NCBI RefSeq assembly: GCF_031157315.1
Contig: NZ_JAVIFU010000010.1
Span: forward strand, 1 to 64,000
Length of the DNA stretch: 64,000 nt
Reading direction: 5' to 3'
Source of the DNA: Paenibacillus sp. LHD-38
GTDB lineage: Bacteria > Bacillota > Bacilli > Paenibacillales > Paenibacillaceae
The translations under genes were made by a program, and so were the position numbers. This document shows, in pieces, positions 1 to 8,596 of the stretch. The notes under the pieces were generated by a model, which searched no databases, was not told the origin of the DNA, and saw only the letters and a list, made by a program, of their open reading frames with translations. Positions within the stretch are counted from its first letter, which is position 1; each line of letters begins with the position of its first letter.

Positions 1-254
1 ATGCGCGAAGTGAACCCTTTCAAGTGTTTAACTACACGGTGGATGCCGAACTGCGGGTCGCACTTGATGAGTAGATGGACGTGATCAGGCATGATTTCCA
101 TTTCCACAATCTCAGCTCGAAGTTCTTCTGATTTAAGCTGGAACCGTTCTTTTAATCTTGCATCAATAGGAGGTGTTAGAACTTTGCGTCTATATTTTGG
201 ACAAAATACAACATGGTACTTACAGTCAAATGCTGCATTGTGATTACTTTCCAC
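1..254 (-). CDS. tnpA: IS200/IS605-family transposase TnpA, cut by window edge
   Basis: N-terminal part of a Y1 (HUH) single-strand transposase; the 3' end, including the catalytic tyrosine, lies outside the window. The reading frame gives CKYHVVFCPKYRRKVL near the N-terminus and then PDHVHLLIKC, where H-V-H is the HUH metal-binding motif. The only start I can find in frame is GTG at 254, directly after GGGAGAA, which is tight spacing. IS200-type transposases are often poorly translated. Family identity is secure from the motifs. Whether the copy is intact cannot be judged. Confidence 0.85.
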   Translation of the reverse strand, partial: MESNHNAAFDCKYHVVFCPKYRRKVLTPPIDARLKERFQLKSEELRAEIVEMEIMPDHVHLLIKCDPQFGIHRVVKHLKGFTSR

Positions 255-299
255 TTCTCCCTGTGATATCGATTCATTCCAAGAAAATTATACCATAAA

Positions 300-400
300 A
301 CAGTAGATCTAATGTCGGGTGATTAAGGCGGCTTTAGCTGCCCTTCACCCGAAGCACCTTACATCCCCATAGCTAAAGCAAGGGGTTTTTCGGCGCTAAA
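300..400 (-). repeat. IS200-type end region with two hairpins
   Basis: Upstream of the transposase lie a stem CGGGTGA/TCACCCG (316-322 with 345-351) with a second inner stem, and a stem CCCC/GGGG (365-368 with 382-385) followed by TTTTT. Subterminal hairpins are the recognition sites of Y1 transposases, and IS200 carries a terminator-like stem ahead of tnpA. The exact element end is not visible. From about 400 to 600 I see nothing else that I can identify. Confidence 0.45.
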
Positions 401-669
401 TTATAAAAGCTATCATCCATTTCTTCATCGTTCGTACTCCCTGCTTATGCGTCTTCCCATATAGACATAGCACCATCCCTTTTTATTATTGGATAATGTA
501 CCCCTAGACGTATTCATGTAATCGTACCGTTTCATATTTTACGCATCGACGGTCGCGAGAAGTGCCCGCTGCAATTCGACTAAAGATGACTTTACATCGG
601 AAAAAGAGCTATAATACAGATACAGCTGTAACAATCATCTGCACAGCAGAATAAAAGGAGTGTTCCCCT

Positions 670-1008
670 ATGTCATACAAAGAAATCACATCCATTGAAG
701 AATGGAACAACGTTTATGATGCTTCTGCTACTCGTCCGCTTGTCGTGTTCAAGCACAGCACAACATGCCCGGTTAGCGCGAACGCTTATACAGAATTCAA
801 TCAATACCTTGAGGGCAAACCAAGAGAAGACGTTGATTATGTGCTTGTAAAGGTCATTGAGTCGCGTCCTGTATCTAACCAAATCGCAGAAGATACATCC
901 GTGAAGCATGAGTCGCCGCAAATTATGTTTATCGAGAAAAAAGAAAAGGTATGGTCCGCTTCCCACTGGTCCATTACAAAAGCTCATATCACAGCGGTTC
1001 TCGACTAG
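670..1008 (+). CDS. ytxJ: YtxJ/BrxC-type bacillithiol-linked thioredoxin-like protein
   Basis: 112-residue thioredoxin-fold protein of the YtxJ family, cytoplasmic. The active-site region reads KHSTTCPVSANAY, a C-P-V-S motif with one Cys, typical of the monothiol bacilliredoxin BrxC/YtxJ, which removes bacillithiol from mixed disulfides. Length is normal for the family. The ATG at 670 follows AAAGGAG with good spacing. The gene stands alone, with a possible TATAAT at 610-615 upstream and a strong terminator downstream. Confidence 0.85.
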   Translation: MSYKEITSIEEWNNVYDASATRPLVVFKHSTTCPVSANAYTEFNQYLEGKPREDVDYVLVKVIESRPVSNQIAEDTSVKHESPQIMFIEKKEKVWSASHWSITKAHITAVLD

Positions 1009-1037
1009 ACATCTAGCCGCATTTCCCGTACTAAGCG

Positions 1038-1090
1038 GAGGCTGTTCTAAAGGTTGATAGCCTTTCAGAACAGCCTCTTCATTTTAAATA
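1038..1090 (+). terminator. Rho-independent terminator after ytxJ
   Basis: Long stem GAGGCTGTTCT + AAAGG pairing with CCTTT + AGAACAGCCTC, loop TTGATAG, followed by a T-rich tract. It lies 30 bases after the ytxJ stop. Confidence 0.85.
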
Positions 1091-1204
1091 GGGGGAATCC
1101 ACAATTCCACTTGGATTCCGGCGTTCAACGACATGATGCGCATCGCTTCTATCTTAACAAGAAAATTATTATCGCCGGTTACCATTTTCATAAAAATATT
1201 TAAG

Positions 1205-1304
1205 AATTAACTTGACGCTTATTCAGTTTGGTCACTTAGTAACCGAAATTTATACTCTCTTATATTTGAACAAAAGGCTGCCTCCCGGCAGCCTTTTTGT
1301 GTTT
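1205..1304 (+). terminator. Orphan intrinsic terminator, possible small RNA end
   Basis: GGCTGCC-TCCC-GGCAGCC followed by TTTTTGTGTTT (1276-1304) is a clean terminator, but the preceding ytxJ terminator ends at about 1090 and no convincing gene lies between. A TTGACG at about 1212 could be a -35 element, though no good -10 stands at standard spacing. The rest of 1090-1490 shows nothing I can name. Confidence 0.6.
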
Positions 1305-1497
1305 CAACTGCAGTTAATCTTCGCCACCGCAAATGCTAATTCCGCGTCAAAAAAACCATCCGCACAAAGACTCCCGGCATTTAGAACTACATTCCAGAAA
1401 AACGTCATGCCATTTAGCCCATTCTCAATAACGCATAAATATGGTTATCTAGAGAATGTCGGAATATATCGTTTTTTATAATTTAGGGGGATATTTT

Positions 1498-2745
1498 ATG
1501 AAGCGTTTCGCGCTTATCACAATGGTCATCACCGTTTTTTGGGCAGCACTTTCGGGATCGCCCGCAAATGATCACGTAACGGCTGCAGCCTCAGCGCCGA
1601 TATTCAAAGATATTAAAGGTCATTGGGCGGAGAAAACGATCGGCGATATGGTAAAACAAGGGATTTTAGACGGATATCCGGACGGGACCTTCCGCCCACA
1701 GGAGCCGGTGAAAGTAGACCAATTTATCAAAATGCTCGTGCTTTCGTACACCGACCTGCATCAAAACGGTTCACGGAGCTGGAACTCGCAGTTCCTTCAA
1801 TCGCTTACTGAGGAAAATCAAGCGATTCTGAAGCAGGATTACCGATATTTCGACTTTAAACCAAGTTCGGCCGGGTACTGGGCCAAGCTTTATATTGACG
1901 TAGCAAGCGATCTTCATTTCCTTAATAAGAGTAGATACAACGATTTTCAAGCCGATATGACGCGTGAGAACGTGGCTGAGATTATTTATTATACGCTTCA
2001 AGAAACGGAATTTCTTGAAGACGGCTTGTTCGGCCAGAAGATGGCCCAAGCCTACGGCGACCTTATGGGCGCCTCCGAGCGTGAACAGAAATTCATTGCC
2101 GAGACGCTTGTGAAGGGCATCATGCAGGGGTATCCGAACGGCTTCTTCGGCGTCGGGGATAAGGTAACTCGTGCAGAATCGCTGGTCATCCTTAACCGCC
2201 TCACCGATAAATCGAAGCGTTTAGCCATAAAAGTATCACCTGAGAAGCTGGAGCGAATCGTCCCAACCGTTGGCGGAGGCAAAAAAATCATTGTTTTCCC
2301 GGACAAACGGATGTGGGATGCCTATGAATCCCTCCTGCTCGCGGGACAGCTGCGCGGCTCGAATCATGATCTATACGAAACAACGCTGCGTCTGTTCAAA
2401 GATCAAGCCGAGAAGGACAGCGTCCTTAACCGGACGTCCGGTTCTTCTTCCATCAATGAAGAGGCGGCTGTCTGGCTCGATCCGCAGTACAACACCTACG
2501 GCATCACTGTTAGGCTTCGCGATGGCACGCTCGCCCGCAACAAAGAGGTGGTCGAGCAATTCACCAACCAACTGTTCGGCTATAACGCATCTGCGTTCAA
2601 AGAGCTCTTCAACGATATTTGCAAGCGTGTTGAAGCAGGCGCCAAGGTAGCATCCCAGCAAAAACTAATCGGCACCGATAATGTCAATATTCAAGTAGAC
2701 ACAGCAGCAAAGACGGTGATTTTCTCGATCGCAACAAAAAAATAA
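1498..2745 (+). CDS. Secreted S-layer-homology (SLH) domain protein
   Basis: 415-residue exported protein. An N-terminal signal peptide (roughly residues 1-33) is followed by three SLH domains. The first has HWAEKTIGDMVKQGILDGYP with DGTFRPQEPV, the second is more divergent (around residues 115-165), and the third has GIMQGYPNGFFGVGDKVTRAE. SLH triplets bind pyruvylated secondary cell-wall polymer and hold proteins on the Gram-positive surface. The C-terminal half (about 170 residues) I do not recognise. Start chosen at ATG 1498, seven bases after AGGGGG; a start at 1456 would put a long tail before the signal peptide. Confidence 0.8.
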   Translation: MKRFALITMVITVFWAALSGSPANDHVTAAASAPIFKDIKGHWAEKTIGDMVKQGILDGYPDGTFRPQEPVKVDQFIKMLVLSYTDLHQNGSRSWNSQFLQSLTEENQAILKQDYRYFDFKPSSAGYWAKLYIDVASDLHFLNKSRYNDFQADMTRENVAEIIYYTLQETEFLEDGLFGQKMAQAYGDLMGASEREQKFIAETLVKGIMQGYPNGFFGVGDKVTRAESLVILNRLTDKSKRLAIKVSPEKLERIVPTVGGGKKIIVFPDKRMWDAYESLLLAGQLRGSNHDLYETTLRLFKDQAEKDSVLNRTSGSSSINEEAAVWLDPQYNTYGITVRLRDGTLARNKEVVEQFTNQLFGYNASAFKELFNDICKRVEAGAKVASQQKLIGTDNVNIQVDTAAKTVIFSIATKK

Positions 2746-2760
2746 AGCAATCCCATGTTT

Positions 2761-2806
2761 AAACAGGCTGCTCCTCGGTTAATGACTAGGAGCAGCTTGT
2801 TTATTT
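2761..2806 (+). terminator. Rho-independent terminator
   Basis: Arms AAACAGGCTGCTCCT and AGGAGCAGCTTGTTT around a 12-base loop, then TTATTT. It closes the SLH gene. Confidence 0.8.
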
Positions 2807-2881
2807 AGCAATCCTTCTGCAACATTCGATTCGCGGGTGCGTCTATGCAGCTATCGACAATATGAAGAGGAGGAATACGGT

Positions 2882-4000
2882 ATGACACCAATCCAAATCA
2901 AACAAAATAAGAGCTTGAAACGAAAAAGAAGGCTTGCAGCAGCACTTGCTGCTTCCATGCTTCTTTCAACGGCGCCAGCGGCAGGCTTGCTCCCCGGGGC
3001 AGGATCCGCTGCAGCCGCTGCAGCCATGTTAAATGTCGTCTCCCAGCCATTCTTAATTGACGGTATGCGCACAGACGTGCCCACAGCGATCGTCGATGGT
3101 GAGACCTACATCAGCCTGCGTGCGCTTAATGAAAAGCTGGGCCTTTCAACAAGCTGGGATGCCAAGACAAGATCGGCCGTTGTCACCGGACGCAACCGTG
3201 TTCTCATAGCGTCTCCGGTCAATGGCAGCTATGAGCTTAACGGCCAGCGCGTATACGGCAGCCAAGCGATTTTGAATAACGGCTCGACCTTTCTGCCGCT
3301 TCGCTTTCTGCTGGAACGAATGGGCTATGTCATTTCCTATGACGCCAAAACGCGCACGGTAGCCATTCAGACCATCAAAGAGAACAAACTTAACTTTGCT
3401 ACAAAAACGATCAGCAAAGTAACGGAGAAACAATCGCTGCTTATTCATTACCCCGTCATCTCCGGGTATGAGAACGACGAAGCCCAGAGCAAGGTCAATG
3501 CCTTCTTAAAAAGAGAAGCTGAAGCCTTCGCGGTCTCCGGACAGCAGTCCCTTACCCAAGCTGCGCAGGAGAGTGAAAAATTACAATCGGATAATCCCGA
3601 TATCGATTACCCGCCGGTAGCCTATGAAGGGAATTACACCATCACCTATAACGAACAGGATAAGCTCAGCCTCTATGTCGATTATTATATCGACCTCGGC
3701 GGCGCACACGGCACAACCGTACGCGTTCCCTATACATTCGATTTAAAAACAGGCGAGACGGTGTCTCTGAAGGAGGCCGCTGGCGGCAATGCCGATTACG
3801 TAACCATAATCAATCAATCGATTAATGCGCAAATTAAGGCGAGAAAGCTTGATCTGATCAGTCCATTCGAGGGCATCAAGCCGGATCGCCCCTTCTACCT
3901 CAGACATGGCGCGATCGTCATCACCTTCGAGCAATATGAGTATACCGCTTACGCACTGGGTATGCCGGAATTCACGATACCTTTCAGGGCGTTTGAATAG
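2882..4000 (+). CDS. Secreted copper-amine-oxidase-N-like stalk domain + DUF3298 protein
   Basis: 372-residue exported protein. A basic N-terminus and hydrophobic Ala-rich signal segment (about residues 10-50) lead into a domain of the Cu_amine_oxidN1 / stalk type (about 55-160, with LRALNEKLGLSTSWDAKT and FLPLRFLLERMGYVISYD). The C-terminal region has the DUF3298 pattern IDLGGAHGTTVRVPYTFD, as in PdaC- and RsiV-like extracellular domains. Both are wall-associated, non-catalytic modules, so function is not predictable beyond the cell envelope. The ATG at 2882 follows GAGGAGG. Confidence 0.75.
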   Translation: MTPIQIKQNKSLKRKRRLAAALAASMLLSTAPAAGLLPGAGSAAAAAAMLNVVSQPFLIDGMRTDVPTAIVDGETYISLRALNEKLGLSTSWDAKTRSAVVTGRNRVLIASPVNGSYELNGQRVYGSQAILNNGSTFLPLRFLLERMGYVISYDAKTRTVAIQTIKENKLNFATKTISKVTEKQSLLIHYPVISGYENDEAQSKVNAFLKREAEAFAVSGQQSLTQAAQESEKLQSDNPDIDYPPVAYEGNYTITYNEQDKLSLYVDYYIDLGGAHGTTVRVPYTFDLKTGETVSLKEAAGGNADYVTIINQSINAQIKARKLDLISPFEGIKPDRPFYLRHGAIVITFEQYEYTAYALGMPEFTIPFRAFE

Positions 4001-4052
4001 CGAGCGCATCAGTTAATAGCAAAATAAACCCAGCTGGCGATCTGAAGTGCAC

Positions 4053-4107
4053 CCCTTATAGTAGACATTGGAAAAACCCATGTGGGAAACCGATGGTACT
4101 ATAAGGG
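4053..4107. repeat. Inverted repeat, possible insertion-sequence remnant
   Basis: Perfect 11-base arms CCCTTATAGTA and TACTATAAGGG enclose 33 bases, with partial pairing just inside. It lies alone in the AT-rich gap 4001-4357, where no coding frame is convincing. It could be the paired ends of a deleted insertion sequence or a cruciform-forming repeat. Confidence 0.5.
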
Positions 4108-4357
4108 TAATTCGATTTTACAATAATGAACGAATCCAAATTAAATTAAAAAAGCAGACGCCAATTGAGTATCGACTACAATTTACAGCATGAGTGTTAG
4201 ACAAAAATCAAATGTTAGAATTGGACTTCATTAAGCTAACGGGCAGGATAGTTGAAATAAAAATTCTAAAAAAAACTACACATAAAGCTGAAAAATATTC
4301 ATTTATATGTTTTCAATTACATGATATTTTTTAGAAAACGAATAAGGTGTGGATAAA

Positions 4358-5275
4358 ATGAAGATGCCGTTTGAAGTACCAGAAAAGAAACAAATTCGTG
4401 TTATCATTAATTCGGATGCTAAATGTGAGGCCGATGATCAATATGCAATCGTGCACGCAATTTTATCCCCGCGTCTGCAAATAAAAGGATTAATCGGAGC
4501 ACATTTCGGTACACGAAGTGCAACAGGTGCGGAAGATTCCTATCAGGAAATCCTACATGTGCTAGATCTAATGGGTTTGAGCGAGAAGTATAAAGTTGTC
4601 AAAGGAGCTAACCATAAAATACCGAATATACTAACACCTGTGCCTTCTGAGGGCGCTAATTTGATCATAAAAGAAGCGATGAAGGATGATTCACTTCCCC
4701 TATTTGTAACATTCCAAGGGCCATTAACCGATCTAGCATCGGCTTATTTGCAAGAACCGCGAATCGCAAATCGCTTAACTGCCGTTTGGATTGGCGGTGG
4801 AACTTATCCGAATGGTGATACTGAATTTAACTTATCTAATGACATCGAAGCAGCCAAAGTCGTATTCGACTCGCCAATACCGTTGTGGCAGGTCCCGAAA
4901 AACGTTTACGATATGGTTCGTGTTGGTTTGGCAGAATTGGCCGTCAAGGTTAGACCGCATGGAGAAATTGGCCGCTACTTATATGAATATCTCATTCAGC
5001 ACAATATAAAAAACGGCAATCGACCTCAGTGGCCGAAAGGGGAAATATGGGTTCTTGGCGACTCCCCTGCAGTCTCTTTACTACTTGACGATCAAGTATT
5101 CGACTATGATCTCATTGAAGCGCCTGAAATAACTTCAGAAATGGGATATAGGCACAAACCGGGAAATCGCAAGATACGGGTATACCGGAGTGTGGATTCG
5201 CGTTTTATATTAGAGGACTTCTACGCAAAATTGGAATTATTTATAAACTTTAATCAAGGTGAAGTTATGCAGTAA
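4358..5275 (+). CDS. Nucleoside hydrolase (inosine-uridine preferring family)
   Basis: Cytoplasmic N-glycosidase-type protein of about 305 residues. The N-terminus has NSDAKCEADDQYAIVHAIL, the Asp-rich calcium-binding signature of nucleoside hydrolases (usually DTDxGxDD, here with E-A-D-D as in the branch with DAKNEADDQ). Later PLTDLASAYL and TEFNLSNDIEAAKVVF match the active-site loop and metal-ligand regions. The ATG at 4358 stands ten bases after AAGG; a GTG at 4349 would leave almost no spacing. The gene is more AT-rich than most neighbours, which hints at a different origin. Confidence 0.75.
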   Translation: MKMPFEVPEKKQIRVIINSDAKCEADDQYAIVHAILSPRLQIKGLIGAHFGTRSATGAEDSYQEILHVLDLMGLSEKYKVVKGANHKIPNILTPVPSEGANLIIKEAMKDDSLPLFVTFQGPLTDLASAYLQEPRIANRLTAVWIGGGTYPNGDTEFNLSNDIEAAKVVFDSPIPLWQVPKNVYDMVRVGLAELAVKVRPHGEIGRYLYEYLIQHNIKNGNRPQWPKGEIWVLGDSPAVSLLLDDQVFDYDLIEAPEITSEMGYRHKPGNRKIRVYRSVDSRFILEDFYAKLELFINFNQGEVMQ

Positions 5276-5450
5276 AATCTAATGAAGTAAATTAAGCTAA
5301 CGAGGAACGTTAGTTCAATCATTGAAGCAGCAAACCAATTCTGGTCTGCCGCTTTCATTAAATAGTTCAGTTCATAGGGCTTTTTTCATTGTCTACAATA
5401 TTGGGGCTTGACCAATCGCCTGCTGGGTTTTGTTTGTTTGTAAGGCGCCC

Positions 5451-6905
5451 CTATTCCTCCGGTTCCAGCTCGCATTCTGCCAGCGTGAGCATTCGGGTGC
5501 GATGCTTCCATTTGTGTCCGATGAATATAGCAAGAAACAGCGGAATGCCGACATAAGACGCAATAATATAGGCCCAATCGATTCGTCCGTCATGCAGCGC
5601 CCCAATGAATTGCCCACCGATCACCACAATGCAAAGAAGCATAGCAAGGATCGGTCCAAAAGGAAACCATTTGGCGAGATAAGCCAAATCCTCCAACTTC
5701 CGTCCTTGGTAGATGTACGCTTTGCGAAAGCGATAGTGACTAATCGCAATACCGAGCCAGACGATAAAGCCGGACATCCCTGAAGCATTAAGCAGCCACA
5801 CATATACAACCCCGTCGCCGAAAAAAGAAGCCAAAAACGCAAGCATGCCCAGCGCTCCTGTGGCGATCAGCGAAGCAACCGGTACCCCGCGTTCATTCAG
5901 CCGCGCGAGAATACGCGGCGCCTTGCCTTCCTTCGCAAGCACCCATAGCATGCGCGTGGAAGCATACATACCTGAATTGCCTGCGGACAAAACAGACGTC
6001 AGAATCACCGCATTCATAATGGAGGCGGCAACCGCAAGCCCCGCTTTCTCGAAAATAATCGTAAACGGGCTAGTCGAAATATCCCCGCTCGCCAGCTGTT
6101 CGTTCGAATACGGGATCAGCATGCCGATCAGCAGGATCGCCAAGATGTAGAATAAGAGGATGCGCCAAAAAATTGAACGGATCGCACGGGGAATATTTTC
6201 GCGCGGATTCTCGCTTTCCCCGGCCGTCACCCCGATCAGCTCCGTCCCTTGAAACGAGAAGCCCGCCGCCATAAACACGCCTAACGTGGCTAGAGAACCT
6301 GCGGGAAACGGATTATCCGTCAGATTGCTTATGCCTACGGCTTGTCCGTTCCAAATGCCGATCACCATCAATAAGCCTATCGCGATAAAGATAATAACCG
6401 TGATGATCTTGATCATCGCGAACCAATATTCCGACTCTCCATAGCCCTTAACAGATAGGAGGTTAAGGCCCAGCATTAGTAGCAGAAACAGAGCGCTCCA
6501 CAAAATAGAGGGACTGTTCGGAAACCAAAATTTCATAATAAGCGTAGCAGCCGACAGCTCCGCGGCGATCGTAATCGCCCAGTTGTACCAATAGTTCCAC
6601 CCCAGCGCAAAGCCGAGCGAGGGGTCGACAAACCGGGTCGCATAAGTACTGAAGGTCCCCGACACCGGCATATAGGTAGCCATTTCCCCCAAGCTCGTCA
6701 TGAGAAAATAAACCATGACTCCAATCAGCGCATAGGCAAGCAGCGCGCCTCCCGGCCCCGCGGAGTGAATAGCACCGCCGCTTGCGAGGAAGAGCCCCGT
6801 ACCGATAGAGCCTCCCAGCGATATCATCGTCATATGCCGAGCCTTCAGCCCCCTGCGCAGCGAGCTCGAACCTTCCTTTTGTTTACTCAGAGCGCAACAC
6901 TCCAT
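5451..6905 (-). CDS. lysP: Lysine-specific permease LysP-like amino-acid transporter
   Basis: 484-residue APC-superfamily amino-acid permease of the AAT group with about 12 hydrophobic segments. The N-terminal LRRGLKARHMTMISLGGS, GTGLFLASGG, TSLGEMATYMPVSG, LGWNYWYNWA, GFSFQGTELIG and SAGNSGMYASTRML are nearly those of E. coli LysP, so lysine/H+ symport is the best call. ATG at 6905 comes just after GGTGGAGA with tight spacing. I looked for a lysine riboswitch in the 174-base divergent gap to the next gene and saw none. Confidence 0.85.
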   Translation of the reverse strand: MECCALSKQKEGSSSLRRGLKARHMTMISLGGSIGTGLFLASGGAIHSAGPGGALLAYALIGVMVYFLMTSLGEMATYMPVSGTFSTYATRFVDPSLGFALGWNYWYNWAITIAAELSAATLIMKFWFPNSPSILWSALFLLLMLGLNLLSVKGYGESEYWFAMIKIITVIIFIAIGLLMVIGIWNGQAVGISNLTDNPFPAGSLATLGVFMAAGFSFQGTELIGVTAGESENPRENIPRAIRSIFWRILLFYILAILLIGMLIPYSNEQLASGDISTSPFTIIFEKAGLAVAASIMNAVILTSVLSAGNSGMYASTRMLWVLAKEGKAPRILARLNERGVPVASLIATGALGMLAFLASFFGDGVVYVWLLNASGMSGFIVWLGIAISHYRFRKAYIYQGRKLEDLAYLAKWFPFGPILAMLLCIVVIGGQFIGALHDGRIDWAYIIASYVGIPLFLAIFIGHKWKHRTRMLTLAECELEPEE

Positions 6906-7079
6906 TCTCCACCATGATTCGAATCGTAAGCATATTTATCCTTTCCACAGTTTGCTGAAATTTCCGTTTTTTATCCATTTGTTCCAATCGAAATCCTACA
7001 ATCGAACTAACATAAATGCCAAATTCTAATATATAATGAGTAAGTATGAAATCGATGCGATTATGAAAGGAATGGTACG

Positions 7080-7694
7080 ATGTTTGGAAAATTAGCTGCA
7101 GATGCGCTCGGATTAAGCGATATTGGCGCGATTATTAAGCCTGAAGATTTCAGCAAGGCCGATTCTGACGACTATGTCATGCATGAGGATAACGAGAAGA
7201 TCTATTTTCTGATCAAATCGAAAACCGATGAATATTGCTTTACGAATCTCGCTCTCATCCATTTGGACGGCACAAGCGCACTGAGCAAGAAGCGCACGCT
7301 CAAGCGTTATTCATACAGCGCTAATCAGATTTCGCAGGTTGCGCTCGAAACAGCAGGCACCGTAGATCTTGACGTTGAAATCAAGTTCACGATCGGCTCC
7401 GTACCTTTCTCAATCGACGTAAACAAGAAGCATATCGAAGAGCTTAAAGACCTGTACAAAGCTCTTATCAAAATTTCCGAAATTACCCGCGAGAATGAAA
7501 TCTCACTTGAATACGCAAGACGCAGTCTTGATCTCGCATCCACTACGCTGCAGCAAATCCATAAAGGCGATTTCAATGTTGTCGAGCAATTCGACGGCCT
7601 GAACAAATCCGCTTTCAACTGGCTGGTCAACACGCATAAGCAATATCGCGTGAAGGACTTTGGCGCGATTTTCGAGCGTTATATTAACAATTAA
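7080..7694 (+). CDS. PH-domain protein, YvbH-like
   Basis: 204 residues. The N-terminal part (about 1-125) fits a bacterial PH domain (YFLIKSKTDEYCFTNLALIHLDG, TLKRYSYSANQISQV), and the C-terminal helical part (about 135-204) resembles the YvbH oligomerisation region (ITRENEISLEYARRSLDLAS, NWLVNTHKQYRVKDFGAIFE). Role unknown; no signal peptide or membrane segment, so cytoplasmic. ATG follows AAAGGAATGGTACG. Divergent from lysP and followed by a strong terminator. Confidence 0.8.
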   Translation: MFGKLAADALGLSDIGAIIKPEDFSKADSDDYVMHEDNEKIYFLIKSKTDEYCFTNLALIHLDGTSALSKKRTLKRYSYSANQISQVALETAGTVDLDVEIKFTIGSVPFSIDVNKKHIEELKDLYKALIKISEITRENEISLEYARRSLDLASTTLQQIHKGDFNVVEQFDGLNKSAFNWLVNTHKQYRVKDFGAIFERYINN

Positions 7695-7722
7695 TTTCGA
7701 ATGCGAATTAGGATTACGATCG

Positions 7723-7762
7723 AAGCAGATCAGCTGTTATAAGCTGGTCTGCTTTTTTATTT
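7723..7762 (+). terminator. Rho-independent terminator
   Basis: AAGCAGATCAGCT / AGCTGGTCTGCTT stem with a short loop and TTTTTTATTT. Confidence 0.85.
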
Positions 7763-7879
7763 GGGCATGGCAGCGTTTTATGTTATATAACCTTACATTA
7801 ATATTGCACAAACCTTACTTTCACGTATATATTAAATGAAAGAGTGACGTTTATATCCCATGCAAAGAGGTGAACCGAC

Positions 7880-8596
7880 TTGCCAGGAGAACTCATATTA
7901 ACCGTAGACGATGAAGTTAGAATCGGCGAGCTGGTCGGCATGTATTTGTCCAAGGACGGCTTTCGCCATTTGAATGCAACAAGCGGAAAACAAGCGATCG
8001 AGTTGATTGAAAACGAGGAACCCGCGCTCATCGTACTCGATGTTTTATTGCCCGATATGGAAGGTTATGAGCTTTGCGCCAGGCTGCGCCAAACGACGGA
8101 TGTCCCCATTGTATTTCTCACCTGCAAGGACACTGAAATCGACAAGGTGGTCGGGCTAAGCGTAGGCGCGGATGATTATGTCAGCAAGCCCTTCAGCCCG
8201 ATCGAGCTGGTCGCTCGAATTAAAGCACAGCTGCGCCGCAACCGAATCGTCTATAAACGGCAATCCGAAGCCATCCCCTCAACGATCATTTCGTCCGCGC
8301 ATGTCCAGCTGCGCATCGACGCGCATGAGGTTTATGTGGATGGCAAACGAATCGAGCTTTCCGCGAAGGAGTTCCAGCTTCTCGCTTACCTCATGCAAAA
8401 CGCACGCCAAGTGCTTACAGCCGAGCGCTTACTGACTCATATTTGGGGATACGAAAGCAACCTTGACACCAAAACCCTTCAAGTGCACATCGGGCATTTA
8501 CGTAAAAAAATCGAGATAAACCCCTCATCTCCATTGCGCATCAAAACCATACGCGGCATTGGATACAAGTTCGATGAACCCATTAAAGAGCATTAG
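7880..8596 (+). CDS. OmpR-family response regulator
   Basis: 238-residue two-component response regulator. The receiver domain (about 1-120) has acidic pocket D10-D11-E12, phospho-acceptor D54 in VLDVLLPD, and K103 in SKPFSP. The C-terminal winged helix (about 140-232) has ELSAKEFQLLAYLMQ and HIGHLRKKIE with IRGIGYKF. Start is TTG at 7880 after AAAGAGGTGA; no ATG lies nearby. It overlaps the histidine kinase gene, so the two form one operon and a cognate pair. Confidence 0.9.
   Translation: MPGELILTVDDEVRIGELVGMYLSKDGFRHLNATSGKQAIELIENEEPALIVLDVLLPDMEGYELCARLRQTTDVPIVFLTCKDTEIDKVVGLSVGADDYVSKPFSPIELVARIKAQLRRNRIVYKRQSEAIPSTIISSAHVQLRIDAHEVYVDGKRIELSAKEFQLLAYLMQNARQVLTAERLLTHIWGYESNLDTKTLQVHIGHLRKKIEINPSSPLRIKTIRGIGYKFDEPIKEH

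Noticed and set aside
1212..1481. 89-codon frame
   Set aside because: Runs straight through an intrinsic terminator and has no ribosome binding site.
6906..7079. Lysine riboswitch ahead of lysP
   Set aside because: The gap is short and AT-rich with none of the L-box core elements.
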